DNA of 64,000 bases from Massilia sp. BJB1822 (GTDB taxonomy: Bacteria > Pseudomonadota > Gammaproteobacteria > Burkholderiales > Burkholderiaceae_D). The notes below the pieces were generated by a model. That model was not told the origin of the DNA, did not search any database, and was given only the letters and a program-made list of their open reading frames with translations. The first letter of the stretch is position 1. Every line of letters begins with the position of its first letter. The translations under genes and the position numbers were made by a program. Below are positions 29,952 through 38,757 of this stretch, one piece after another. The stretch covers positions 310,001 to 374,000 of the forward strand of contig NZ_JABWEB010000005.1 of assembly GCF_013369485.1 (NCBI RefSeq), in the 5' to 3' direction.

Positions 29952-31205
29952 ATGGTAAAGACGCTGCGCAGGATACTGGCGCTGGCCTGCCTTGCCGCGG
30001 CAAGCGGCGCGCATGCGCAAGGGGAATCGCTGCAGGTACTGCACTGGTGGAAATCGGCCAGCGAACGCAAGGCGGTGGACCTGATCGCGGCCCGCCTGCA
30101 GGAAGAAAATATTGGCTGGAGCGACAGCATGATCCCCAACGGCTCTGGCGTGGGCGCGGGCATCGTGCTGCGCAGCCGCATCCTGGCCAAGGATGCGCCC
30201 GAAGTGGCCCAGGTCAACGGCATCGTGATCCGCGACTGGGCGCGTCTGAATCTGCTGCTCGACCTTGATGCGGTGGCCGCCGCCGGCAAATGGGACCGCC
30301 TGCTGCAGCCCACCGCCGCCGCCGTGATCCAGTCCGATGGTCATGTCTACGCCGCGCCGATCGGCATCCACCGCATCAATATGCTGTTCTATAACCGCAA
30401 GCTGCTCGCCCGCGTCAACCTGCCGGCGCCGGAAACCTGGGCCGACTTCGAGCGCGCCGCCGTTAAGCTGCGCCAGGCCGGCATCGTGCCGCTGGCGCAA
30501 AGCAGCGAGCCGTGGCAAGTCACCACCCTGTTCGAAACCCTGGTGCTGTCGGAAGGCTTGCGCTTTTACCGCGACCTGTTCGAAAAGCGCGATGCCACCG
30601 CCTACGCCGATGCGCGCCTGGCCTCGGCACTGAACCGCCTGCGCGGCTTGAAAAAATGGATGGCCAATCCCGTTGCCGAACGCACCTGGGACGATACGGT
30701 GCGCGACCTGAGCGAAGGCACGGCCGCCATGATGGTGATGGGCGACTGGGCCAAGGGCGAGCTGCAGTCGCGCGGCATGGTACTGGACGAAGGCTTCGGC
30801 TGCGCCGCCGTGCCGGGCACCGCCAACTACCATCTCTACAACGTGGACACGCTGAGCATGATCGCCACCCGCGACCCGCACCGCCCGGCGCAGGAAAAGC
30901 TGGCCGCCCTGATCCTGTCGCCCGCGATCCAGGCCGACTACAATCAGATCAAGGGTTCGATTCCCGTGCTGCGCAATCCGAACCTGTCGAAGATGGACGC
31001 CTGCGCGCGCGCCTCCTACAAGCTGTTTGCCAGCGGCCCGGAAGCGCAGGTGCCCAGCCTGGTGCACCGCATGGCGACCGAGGAAATTGTTCGCGACGCC
31101 ATGGTCAGCGAAGTGCACCGCTTCTTCCTCGACGATAACGTTACGGTGGCCGACGCCCAGCGCCGACTGGGTACCATCGCGCGCACCTTTACCAAGAACC
31201 GATAG
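29952..31205 (+). CDS. Solute-binding-protein paralogue encoded with a two-component system
   Basis: A 417-residue family 1 solute-binding protein with signal peptide ending GAHAQ. It parallels the ABC-operon binding protein along its length: LQVLHWWKSASERKAVD, EPWQVTTLFETLVLSEG, MMVMGDWAKGEL, YHLYNVDTLSMI. It has no permease of its own and stops 4 bases before the response regulator ATG. I infer a sensory role, presenting sugar to the kinase, or a back-up binding protein for the divergent importer. GGATGGAGAC precedes the ATG; an in-frame ATG 36 codons earlier would break the signal peptide. Confidence 0.88.
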   Translation: MVKTLRRILALACLAAASGAHAQGESLQVLHWWKSASERKAVDLIAARLQEENIGWSDSMIPNGSGVGAGIVLRSRILAKDAPEVAQVNGIVIRDWARLNLLLDLDAVAAAGKWDRLLQPTAAAVIQSDGHVYAAPIGIHRINMLFYNRKLLARVNLPAPETWADFERAAVKLRQAGIVPLAQSSEPWQVTTLFETLVLSEGLRFYRDLFEKRDATAYADARLASALNRLRGLKKWMANPVAERTWDDTVRDLSEGTAAMMVMGDWAKGELQSRGMVLDEGFGCAAVPGTANYHLYNVDTLSMIATRDPHRPAQEKLAALILSPAIQADYNQIKGSIPVLRNPNLSKMDACARASYKLFASGPEAQVPSLVHRMATEEIVRDAMVSEVHRFFLDDNVTVADAQRRLGTIARTFTKNR

Positions 31206-31209
31206 CATC

Positions 31210-31920
31210 ATGCGTAAGATTCTCATCGTCGACGACGACCAAAAAACCCGGACCCTGCTCAAGGCCTACCTGGAAAAGAACCAGTACGAAGTGGGGCTGG
31301 CCCATGACGGCGCAACCTTCCTCGCCGAATTCAACCGCTATGCCGACGAACTGTCCCTGGTCATCCTCGATGTGATGCTGCCCGATACAGACGGCTTCGC
31401 GCTGTGCAAGGTGGTGCGCCAGCGCTCGAATGTGCCCATCATTATGCTGACCGCTAGCTCGGACGAAACCGACCGCGTGGTCGGACTGGAGCTGGGCGCG
31501 GACGATTATGTGTCCAAGCCTTATAGCCCGCGCGAGCTGCTGGCCCGCATCAAGGCCATCCACCGCCGCACCGGCATCGCCAATGCGGCCGCGCCGCGCT
31601 TCTACCGCTTTGTCGGCTTTACGCTGGATACGGTGGCGCGCACCGTTACCGATCCCCAAGGGCAGATCGTGCCGCTCACCGGCCTCGATTTCCAGCTGCT
31701 CAAATATTTTGTGGAACACGCGGGCGACATCCTCGACCGCAGCGTCTTGTGCGAAGGCACGCGTGGCCGCGACGCCGGGCCGATGGACCGCTTCCTTGAC
31801 GTGCAGATCAGCCGCTTGCGCCTGCGCCTCAACGACGGCGGCAAGAATCCGCTGCTGATCAAGACGGTGCGCGGCGCCGGCTATGTGTTCTCGGCCGACG
31901 TCGTCAGCTCCCATGCCTAA
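31210..31920 (+). CDS. OmpR-family response regulator, GltR-like
   Basis: A 236-residue regulator: receiver domain (1-118) with DDDQK acidic pocket, phospho-acceptor Asp54 in LDVMLPDTDG, Thr in MLTAS and Lys in SKPYSP; winged-helix DNA-binding domain (about 135-232) with LTGLDFQLLKYFVEHAGDIL and VRGAGYVF. The probable target is the divergent sugar uptake operon, as with GltR of Pseudomonas. The ATG lies 4 bases after the binding-protein stop. Confidence 0.92.
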   Translation: MRKILIVDDDQKTRTLLKAYLEKNQYEVGLAHDGATFLAEFNRYADELSLVILDVMLPDTDGFALCKVVRQRSNVPIIMLTASSDETDRVVGLELGADDYVSKPYSPRELLARIKAIHRRTGIANAAAPRFYRFVGFTLDTVARTVTDPQGQIVPLTGLDFQLLKYFVEHAGDILDRSVLCEGTRGRDAGPMDRFLDVQISRLRLRLNDGGKNPLLIKTVRGAGYVFSADVVSSHA

Positions 31921-33400
31921 GCCGCTGCACCTGCTGGCGCGCCTGGTGCCGCAATCGCTGCTGGGCAGGCTGACGGCGGTAATGGTGGTCGGCGTGCTGC
32001 TGACGCAGCTGGCCGGGAATTTCATCTGGGCCGCGCAGCGCCGCGCCGAGGCGCTGAACGAGGTGAATGCCGCTTCCCAGCACCTGGGCCACAGCGCCGC
32101 CAGCGCGGTGCGCTTCTTTCTCAGCCTGCCGCCCAATTACCGTCCGCTCATCATCCAGCAATTCCGCGAGATGGGCGGCACGCGCTTCCTGGTCAATATC
32201 AACCGCGCCCCGGTCAATGTGCAGGCCATCGCCGCGCAGGAGCTGGCCGACGCGGCCCTGAAGCAGCTGCGTTCGACCTTGAAGGAAGACTTGCCCAATG
32301 TGAGCAAGCTGCGCATCGACTTTGCCTGGCCCGAGCGCCTGCCGGTCAGCGACGAGGGCGCGACCATCGGCGACCTGCCGGACAGCTGGGTGCAGCACAT
32401 CCTGCTGACCAAGCCGGCGCCGGTGCTGCTGATCCAGGTCGAGATGGACCCCGGCCACTGGCTGTATCTGGCCACCTTGATGCCCAATCCCTACTTCCTC
32501 GAAACGGGCAATCCGCTGACGCACGACCGCCTGCTGCTGCAAGCTTTGTCATTGGCGGCGGTATTGCTGCTGTCGATCCTGGTGGTGCGCTGGACCACGC
32601 GTCCGCTGGCGGCGCTGGCCGAGGCGGCGACCGCCTTCGGCAACGGCGAGCAGGCGCCGGCCCTGCCGGAAACCGGCTCGCGCGAATTCATGGCCACGGC
32701 ACGCGCCTTCGAAGCCATGCGCGAACGCATCCAGCGCTATATCGAGGACCGCGAGCGCCTGTTTGTCTCCATCTCGCACGATCTGCGCACGCCCATCATG
32801 CGCCTCAAGCTGCGCACCGAACTGCTGGACGACGACGATATGCGCGCCGAGTTCCATGACGATCTCGATGAGCTGGACATGATGGTCAAGGGCGCGTTGC
32901 AGACGGTGAAGGACAGCGATATCCATGAAAATCCCACAGAAGTACGCCTCGACGCGCTGCTGGGCCGCATGGTGCGCGATGCGCAACTGGCCGGCCACAA
33001 GGTCACGTTCGAACCGTCCGGCCTGACGGTGACGGCCAAGCCGCTGGCACTCAAGCGCGCCATCGGCAATCTGCTCAACAACGCCCTGCATTACGGCCAG
33101 CAGGCTGAAATCGCGGTGCGCCGCAATGCCGGCAATATCGAGATCGAAATCCGCGATCATGGTCCCGGCGTGCCGGAAGACGCTTTCGGCAGCCTGTGCG
33201 AACCCTATGTGCGGCTGGAACATGGACGCAAGCAGAATTCCAGCGGCATGGGTTTGGGGCTGGGCATCGCGCGTGGTATCGTGCAGGCCCATGGCGGCGA
33301 ACTGCTGCTGGCGAATCATCCCGAAGGCGGCTTCCGCGCCACCATCGCGCTGCCCGGCGGCGCCTTCGATCCGCTGGCGCTGCCGGGACAGGATCATTGA
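31913..33400 (+). CDS. Sensor histidine kinase of the sugar-uptake system
   Basis: A 495-residue kinase overlapping the regulator gene by 8 bases. Transmembrane helix near 17-40, periplasmic domain (about 41-205), second helix near 206-226, HAMP, then HisKA with His289 in SISHDLRTPIMRLK. The HATPase has LLNNALHYG, IRDHGPGV and GMGLGLGIARGI. Arg at DLRTP places it with OmpR-partner kinases (EnvZ/GltS type). The ligand is unknown; the co-transcribed binding protein is a plausible partner for its periplasmic domain. Confidence 0.9.
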   Translation: MPKPLHLLARLVPQSLLGRLTAVMVVGVLLTQLAGNFIWAAQRRAEALNEVNAASQHLGHSAASAVRFFLSLPPNYRPLIIQQFREMGGTRFLVNINRAPVNVQAIAAQELADAALKQLRSTLKEDLPNVSKLRIDFAWPERLPVSDEGATIGDLPDSWVQHILLTKPAPVLLIQVEMDPGHWLYLATLMPNPYFLETGNPLTHDRLLLQALSLAAVLLLSILVVRWTTRPLAALAEAATAFGNGEQAPALPETGSREFMATARAFEAMRERIQRYIEDRERLFVSISHDLRTPIMRLKLRTELLDDDDMRAEFHDDLDELDMMVKGALQTVKDSDIHENPTEVRLDALLGRMVRDAQLAGHKVTFEPSGLTVTAKPLALKRAIGNLLNNALHYGQQAEIAVRRNAGNIEIEIRDHGPGVPEDAFGSLCEPYVRLEHGRKQNSSGMGLGLGIARGIVQAHGGELLLANHPEGGFRATIALPGGAFDPLALPGQDH

Positions 33401-33412
33401 ACAGGAGTAGGT

Positions 33413-34462
33413 ATGAGCAAGGCTTTGCGTTTGTCGGAGAAATGGTTTCAGCGCGGCTTGTGGCTGGTGGCGTTTGCCTTCGCCGGCTTTCTGATCGGCT
33501 TGGGCGGCAAGGTCGTCGCCAGCCTGCATGGCGTGGAACAGGTGCTGATCCTGGAGCAGTTCATGGACCAGGGCCAGGCCGGCGCGGCGCGCCAGCAGCG
33601 CGATCTTTCCGAAGCCGCGATGGAGCAGGCGCGCAGCGCGCTGGAACAGGCGCAGCAGCGCAACAAGGTGGCTGCCTCCAACACGCATGCGGCCAGCGAA
33701 ACCTTCGACAACTGGGTGGCGACGCGGCGCGCCACCGCGCGTCCCGAGCAGGATGTGGAGCTGATCGAACGCACCCGCGCCCTCGATGTGCTGAAAGCCG
33801 AGGAGCGCAAGACGCTGGCGGCGGTCGAAGCCCAGGAACAGAAGCATCTCGATGCGCGCCAGGCGCATGAAGCGGTGCAGAAACGCTGGTACGAGCTGGA
33901 AGAGGGCGCACGTCCCGCCTACGAATCGGCCTTGCGCATGCAGGAGCTGCGCGTGTTCGGCTACCGTCTGGCATTGACCCTGCCGCTGCTGGCGCTGGCC
34001 GGCTGGCTGTGGGCCAAGCAGCGCAAGAGCACTTACTGGCCCTTCGTCTGGGGCTTCATCTTCTTTGCCGCCTTTGCCTTCTTTGTCGAGCTGGTGCCTT
34101 ACCTGCCCAGTTATGGCGGCTATGTGCGCTACATCGTCGGCATCTTGCTCACGGTGCTGGTCGGCCGCCAGGCCATCGTCTCGCTGCAGCGCTATCTGGA
34201 GCGCCAGAAGGCCGCCGAAGCGCTGCCCGACACGCAGCGCCGCCAGCATCTGAGCTATGACGTGGCGCAGGCGCGGCTGGCCAAGGGCGTCTGCCCCGGC
34301 TGCGAGCGCGGCGTCGACCTGAAAGATCCGAAGATGGATTACTGCCCCCATTGCGGCATCGGCCTGTTCAACCAGTGCGGCCAGTGCGCCACCCGCAAGA
34401 ACGCCTTCACCCGTTTCTGTTCCTCCTGCGGCAGCGCCGCCGCCACCGCGCCGGCCGACTAA
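33413..34462 (+). CDS. Membrane protein with coiled coil and C-terminal zinc ribbons
   Basis: A 349-residue protein: transmembrane helix near 16-36, a long alanine- and glutamate-rich coiled coil (about 50-180), three membrane helices (about 184-265), then a cytoplasmic tail with CPGC, CPHC, CGQC and CSSC pairs (about 296-343), i.e. two tandem zinc ribbons. No family is recognised. It starts 12 bases after the kinase stop with AACAGGAGTAGGT as ribosome site, so it may be part of the sensor operon, though no functional link is visible. Confidence 0.75.
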   Translation: MSKALRLSEKWFQRGLWLVAFAFAGFLIGLGGKVVASLHGVEQVLILEQFMDQGQAGAARQQRDLSEAAMEQARSALEQAQQRNKVAASNTHAASETFDNWVATRRATARPEQDVELIERTRALDVLKAEERKTLAAVEAQEQKHLDARQAHEAVQKRWYELEEGARPAYESALRMQELRVFGYRLALTLPLLALAGWLWAKQRKSTYWPFVWGFIFFAAFAFFVELVPYLPSYGGYVRYIVGILLTVLVGRQAIVSLQRYLERQKAAEALPDTQRRQHLSYDVAQARLAKGVCPGCERGVDLKDPKMDYCPHCGIGLFNQCGQCATRKNAFTRFCSSCGSAAATAPAD

Positions 34463-34488
34463 GCCTTCGCCCCAGATCAAGGCCGCTC

Positions 34489-34520
34489 GCCGCATAAGCC
34501 GATAAGCTGGCTTATGCGGC
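34489..34520 (+). terminator. Perfect 12-bp hairpin after the zinc-ribbon gene
   Basis: GCCGCATAAGCC and GGCTTATGCGGC form an uninterrupted 12-bp stem with an 8-base loop. No T-run follows. It probably ends the preceding operon or stabilises its 3' end. Confidence 0.5.
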
Positions 34521-34551
34521 GGTCCCGCACCCCGCTTATTCTGGGGAGATC

Positions 34552-34851
34552 ATGTCGGCAAGAAAGCGCAAACGTTCGCAGCGTGCCAGGCCTGGTGAGA
34601 TGCCTTCCTTTCTCAAGCTTCTGGGACTGTATGGCGGGCATCTTTTCAATGGCACGGCTTTACTTCTGCTCACCTTGCTTGCTACAGGCGCCGTGAGCAT
34701 ACTGATATCGTGGCTTCCATTGGTTATTGATGATGCCGTCTATCTGGGTTTTGCCTATTTGATGCATCTTGTCTTGCTGGTTTGCGATGGCTTGCTGTGT
34801 GCGTCCTGGATGCTCTACTGGGTGCTGAAAGGCATAAAGGAGTTGCTATGA
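34552..34851 (+). CDS. Small membrane protein of unknown function
   Basis: A 99-residue protein with a basic N-terminus (MSARKRKRSQRARPGE) and two or three predicted membrane helices (about 34-57 and 66-92). GGGGAGATC precedes the ATG. Its TGA overlaps the ATG of the next small gene (ATGA), so the two are translationally coupled. No family recognised. Confidence 0.6.
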   Translation: MSARKRKRSQRARPGEMPSFLKLLGLYGGHLFNGTALLLLTLLATGAVSILISWLPLVIDDAVYLGFAYLMHLVLLVCDGLLCASWMLYWVLKGIKELL

Positions 34852-35033
34852 ACACCGGCTGGGAAGATTTCAAGGAAGGCTTCTGGCAAGGCTGGGATGA
34901 GGGCACGCGTATCTATTTCCTCCCCGTCCTCGTTCCCTACCACTTCGGCCGCCGCCGCCTGCGTTTGCTGCGCCGCCGCCTGCGCCGCGCGCTGCTTGCC
35001 CGCGCCAGTGCCTGGACCGGCTATTCCTCCTGA
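34848..35033 (+). CDS. 61-residue Arg-rich small protein coupled to the membrane protein
   Basis: Starts inside the stop of the preceding gene, with AAAGGAG 5 bases upstream. The N-terminal half is aromatic and acidic (MNTGWEDFKEGFWQGWDEG); the C-terminal half is strikingly basic (GRRRLRLLRRRLRRALLAR), which would form an amphipathic helix. The stop overlap and ribosome site support it as a real gene despite its size. Function unknown. Confidence 0.55.
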   Translation: MNTGWEDFKEGFWQGWDEGTRIYFLPVLVPYHFGRRRLRLLRRRLRRALLARASAWTGYSS

Positions 35034-35151
35034 TTTGCCGTCTGGCTCGCGTTTTTTGCAGCCTGTCGCATTCTGCGTGAGTGCCGGCGCGCCTTTGTGT
35101 AAGATGTTAGGTTGCCATCATTAACACTATTTTCAGGGGAGGATAATAAAA

Positions 35152-35247
35152 ATGAAAACCGCTAAGTACACAACCACCGACGCCTTCGTGTTGATTGCCG
35201 CCGCATGCGTGTGCGCATGTGCCCGGGAGCAGGCCGCGTTTGCCTAA
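35152..35247 (+). CDS. 31-residue cysteine-containing small open frame
   Basis: GGGGAGGATAATAAAA lies before an ATG that opens MKTAKYTTTDAFVLIAAACV and ends in AREQAAFA with three cysteines (ACVCACA). The strong ribosome site and position 91 bases before the DUF2807 gene suggest a leader or microprotein. It is the only coding candidate in the 305 bases between the preceding small gene and DUF2807. Confidence 0.4.
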   Translation: MKTAKYTTTDAFVLIAAACVCACAREQAAFA

Positions 35248-35338
35248 AGAATGGGCAGGTGCAGCCGCGAAGCTGCCCGCCCTTGAACGCAGCCGCTTCC
35301 GCCGGCGAACAAGAAAAACACGCGAAGGAATTCCTTTT

Positions 35339-36100
35339 ATGAAGAACCATTTTAACTTTGGCCTGCTATTCACCGCATTCTGCCTGTTTATTAACAGCGC
35401 GTTTGCGGATGACACGGTCAGCGAAACCCGCGCCATCGACGCCAAGGTCGTGCGCGTCAAGCTGGACGGCGTCATCGACCTCAAGCTCAGGCAAGGGGCG
35501 GTGCCCTCGCTGGTGATCACGGGCGAAAAGCGCATCGTGTCCCGCATCACCGCCGCGCAGTCCGGCGACACCCTGTACCTCGATTCCGAGAGCCGGGGCG
35601 TCAAGCTGAACCGCAACTCGGTGCGCGCCGAATTGGTGCTGCCGCAGCTGCGCGAGGTGATTTCGGAGGGCGTCGGCACGACCGAAGTGAGTGGCTTCAG
35701 TGGGGAAGATATCGACATTACCCTGGACGGGGCGGGCAGCATGAAGGTGGTGTGCGACTACCGCCATATGCGGGCCAACCTCGGCGGCGTGGGCAGCATG
35801 CATGTCTGGGTCACGGACAACGACAGCGTGGACCTGGACTTGCGCGGCGCCGGCTACATCACCCTCGGCGGGCGCAGCAAGCAGCTGCGCGCCTCGCTCG
35901 GCGGATTGGGCGGCTTGAATGCGCAGCAGTTCCAGGCCGACTCCGTGAATCTGGAGTTGAGCGGCCTCGGCAACGCCACCGTGACGGCCAAGACCAACGC
36001 CACGCTGAATCTGAGCGGCCTCGGTTCGGTCACCGTCTACGGCAAGCCGCTGAACCGCAACGTGAGCGTGGACGGACTGGGTAAAGTCAGCTGGAAGTAA
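35339..36100 (+). CDS. DUF2807 (GIN domain) exported protein
   Basis: A 253-residue protein with signal peptide MKNHFNFGLLFTAFCLFINSAFA (written as residues 1-23) and a beta-helical GIN/DUF2807 domain. Its repeating pattern of Gly and Asp turns is seen in VSGFSGEDIDITLDGAGSM, LGGVGSM, LRGAGYI and LSGLGNATV. Such proteins are thought to bind or coat outside the inner membrane, but no role is proved. The start is set at the ATG giving the signal peptide, preceded by GAAGGAATTC. Confidence 0.85.
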   Translation: MKNHFNFGLLFTAFCLFINSAFADDTVSETRAIDAKVVRVKLDGVIDLKLRQGAVPSLVITGEKRIVSRITAAQSGDTLYLDSESRGVKLNRNSVRAELVLPQLREVISEGVGTTEVSGFSGEDIDITLDGAGSMKVVCDYRHMRANLGGVGSMHVWVTDNDSVDLDLRGAGYITLGGRSKQLRASLGGLGGLNAQQFQADSVNLELSGLGNATVTAKTNATLNLSGLGSVTVYGKPLNRNVSVDGLGKVSWK

Positions 36101-36156
36101 ATGGTGTCCTGGAGACAGGGCAATAAAACGAGAACGAATCCATTTTCTTACGCAAT

Positions 36157-36774
36157 ATGAAAAAATTAAAACAACTAATCATAGCGATAGGCATCGCGCT
36201 GGGCATGCACAGTGCCGCGCTGGCCGGGTTCGCAGAAGGCGCCACGGCGTATAACAGCAAGAACTATACGGTGGCTTTGAGAGAAATTGAACCGCTGGCG
36301 AAAGCCGGCAATACCGACGCCGAGCATCTGCTGGGCCTGATGTACTACATGGGCCGCGGCGTGCCGCAGGACTATAAGCAGGCGCTGTCCTGGCACCGCC
36401 GGGCGGCGCAGAAGGGCAAGGCCGACGCGCAGTATGTGGTGGGCGCCATGTATTACACCGGCAATGCCGTGATCCAGGACCATAAGCAGGCCGTGGTCTG
36501 GTTCCGCAAGGCCGCCGAGCAGGGTCATGCCGATGCGCAGCAGGTGCTGGGCCTGATGTACCGCTATCACATCGGCGGCATGCCGCAGGATAATGTGATC
36601 GCCTATATGTTGTGGAATCTGGCGGCGGCCAACGGTTCGGCCAACGCGGCGGAGCAGCGCGCGGCCGTGATGCGCAATATGACGCAGGAGCAGATTGAGG
36701 AGGGCCAGTCGCTGTCGGCCTCGTGGAAGCGCGGCACGCCCTTGCCGCGCGCCTCGCGCACCGGCGGCGGTTGA
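36157..36774 (+). CDS. Sel1-like repeat exported protein
   Basis: A 205-residue protein with signal peptide ending SAALA and three to four Sel1/TPR repeats: AEHLLGLMYYMGRGVPQDYKQ, AQYVVGAMYYTGNAVIQDHKQ and AQQVLGLMYRYHIGGMPQD. Such repeats bind other proteins. It is followed by a strong terminator, which marks the right end of the accessory stretch. No partner is visible. Confidence 0.88.
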   Translation: MKKLKQLIIAIGIALGMHSAALAGFAEGATAYNSKNYTVALREIEPLAKAGNTDAEHLLGLMYYMGRGVPQDYKQALSWHRRAAQKGKADAQYVVGAMYYTGNAVIQDHKQAVVWFRKAAEQGHADAQQVLGLMYRYHIGGMPQDNVIAYMLWNLAAANGSANAAEQRAAVMRNMTQEQIEEGQSLSASWKRGTPLPRASRTGGG

Positions 36775-36794
36775 GCCGAAGGCCAGTCTTACGA

Positions 36795-36827
36795 TGCAAA
36801 AACCCGGGTCCGTCCCGGGTTTTTGCA
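36795..36827. terminator. Bidirectional Rho-independent terminator
   Basis: AAAAACCCGGG pairs with CCCGGGTTTTT around a 5-base loop (TCCGT), symmetrical on both strands. It separates the accessory region from the core genes that follow. Confidence 0.9.
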
Positions 36828-36886
36828 TTCTGCGCGCCGCGCGGCGGCAGGGTAGAATCGCCGTTTCAATTTGAGCGGGGAATGCC

Positions 36887-37867
36887 ATGCGCGCCATCGA
36901 GATCAGCAAGCCGGGGGCAGCCGATGTGCTGCGTGTCTGTGAACGTCCCATGCCGGCGCTGAAACCGGGCGAGCTGCGCATCAAGGTGCATGCGGCCGGC
37001 GTCAACCGGCCCGACGTGCTACAGCGCATGGGGCATTACGCGCCGCCGCCGGGCGCCTCCGACCTGCCGGGCCTGGAAGTGGCGGGCGAGATCGTGGACG
37101 GCGACCTGGGCAGCAGCGGCTTCAAGGTCGGCGACCTGGTCTGCGCCCTGGTGCAGGGCGGCGGCTATGCCGAGTACTGCGCCGCGCCGGTGGGGCAGGT
37201 GCTGCCGATTCCGAAAGGCTGGTCGGCGCTGGAAGCGGCCTCCCTGCCTGAAACCTATTTCACGGTGTGGAGCAATGTCTTCGACCGCGCCGGCCTGAGC
37301 GGCCGCGAAACCCTGCTGGTGCAGGGCGGCACCTCGGGCATTGGCGTCACGGCCATCCAGCTGGCCCGCGCCTTCGGCCACCGCGTCTTCGCCACCGCCG
37401 GCAGTGAGGACAAGGCGCGTGCCTGCGAGCGCCTGGGCGCCGAACGCGGCATCAATTACCGTCATGAGGATTTCGCCGAGGTGGTGAAGGCGCTGACCGG
37501 GGGGCGGGGCGCGGACGTGATCCTGGATATGGTGGCGGGCGATTACCTGCCGCGCGAGATCGCCTGCCTGGCCGATGATGGCCGCCTGGCCATCATCGCC
37601 CTGCTGGGCGGCGCCAAGGCCGAGCTGGACATGGGCCAGCTGCTGCGCCGCCGCCTGACCGTGACCGGCTCCACCCTGCGCCCGCGTTCGGTCGAATTCA
37701 AGGCCGCCATCGCCGCCCAGCTGCGCCAGCGCGTCTGGCCGCTGCTCGAGCGCGGCGAGATCAAGCCGGTGATTTACCAGACCTTCCCGCTGGAACAGGC
37801 CGCCGCCGCCCACGCGCTGATGGAAAGCAGTGCCCACGTCGGCAAGATCATGCTGCAATTGGTCTGA
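36887..37867 (+). CDS. NAD(P)H-quinone oxidoreductase, PIG3/zinc-free MDR type
   Basis: A 326-residue medium-chain reductase of the quinone oxidoreductase (PIG3/TP53I3-like) branch. MRAIEISKPGAADVLRV opens the GroES-like domain; a nucleotide-binding fold with GGTSGIGVTAIQLARAFG follows near residue 145, and no zinc cysteines are present. It reduces quinones one electron at a time with NADPH. It stands at its usual place before tpiA-secG-tRNA-Leu-nuo in this lineage. Confidence 0.9.
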   Translation: MRAIEISKPGAADVLRVCERPMPALKPGELRIKVHAAGVNRPDVLQRMGHYAPPPGASDLPGLEVAGEIVDGDLGSSGFKVGDLVCALVQGGGYAEYCAAPVGQVLPIPKGWSALEAASLPETYFTVWSNVFDRAGLSGRETLLVQGGTSGIGVTAIQLARAFGHRVFATAGSEDKARACERLGAERGINYRHEDFAEVVKALTGGRGADVILDMVAGDYLPREIACLADDGRLAIIALLGGAKAELDMGQLLRRRLTVTGSTLRPRSVEFKAAIAAQLRQRVWPLLERGEIKPVIYQTFPLEQAAAAHALMESSAHVGKIMLQLV

Positions 37868-37970
37868 ATGGCCTAAAACGGTGCCGTGCCGCCGCCCTGG
37901 CGGCCGGCCCCGGTTTGACCGGGCTTTGCGCCGCAAGTTACAATTATGGGTTATTAAAATTTAGGCTACT

Positions 37971-38720
37971 ATGCGACGCAAACTCGTTATCGGCAATTGG
38001 AAGATGAACGGCAGCCGTACCGGCAATACGGTACTGCTGTCCGGGATTGTGGCCGGCCTGGCTTCGGCCAAGGCCGATTGTGCAGTGTGCGCGCCAGCCC
38101 CGTATCTGGCCCAGTGCCAGGCTGAACTGGCGGGTACGCCGGTGGCGTGGGGCGCGCAGGATGTGTCGGCCCATGCGTCCGGTGCTTACACCGGCGAAGT
38201 GGCGGCCGCCATGCTGCAGGACTTCGGTTGCCGTTACGCGATCGTCGGCCACTCCGAGCGTCGTGCCTATCACGGTGAAAGTAATATAGTGGTGGCGCAG
38301 AAGGCGCAGGCAGCCCTGGCGGCCGGCCTGATTCCCGTGGTCTGCGTCGGCGAAACCCTGGCCGAGCGCGAAGCAGGGCAGACTGGCGCCGTGGTCGGCG
38401 CCCAGCTGCAAGCGGTGCTGGATCTGCTGGACAATGCCGCCCTGACCAAGATTGTGCTCGCCTACGAGCCGGTCTGGGCCATCGGCACCGGCAAGACCGC
38501 GACCCCGGCCATGGCGCAAGAGGTGCACGCTTTACTGCGCCAGCAAGTGGCCGAACGTAGCGCGGAAGCCGCATCCGGCATGCAGATTTTGTACGGCGGC
38601 AGCATGAAACCCGAAAATGCGGGAGAATTGCTGGCCCAGGCAGATATTGACGGCGGCCTGATTGGCGGCGCCGCACTGAAGGCGGCGGATTTCCTGGCGA
38701 TTATCCGCGCGGCTGAATAA
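37971..38720 (+). CDS. tpiA: Triosephosphate isomerase
   Basis: Interconverts dihydroxyacetone phosphate and glyceraldehyde-3-phosphate. The 249 residues have [11 protein letters not shown] (catalytic Lys near 11), GHSERR (catalytic His), [16 protein letters not shown] (catalytic Glu) and YGGSMKPEN for phosphate binding. The ribosome site is weak. secG follows after 37 bases. Confidence 0.98.
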   Translation: MRRKLVIGNWKMNGSRTGNTVLLSGIVAGLASAKADCAVCAPAPYLAQCQAELAGTPVAWGAQDVSAHASGAYTGEVAAAMLQDFGCRYAIVGHSERRAYHGESNIVVAQKAQAALAAGLIPVVCVGETLAEREAGQTGAVVGAQLQAVLDLLDNAALTKIVLAYEPVWAIGTGKTATPAMAQEVHALLRQQVAERSAEAASGMQILYGGSMKPENAGELLAQADIDGGLIGGAALKAADFLAIIRAAE

Positions 38721-38757
38721 GCATTTTTGAAACAGCTTTATTTGAGAATGGAATAGC

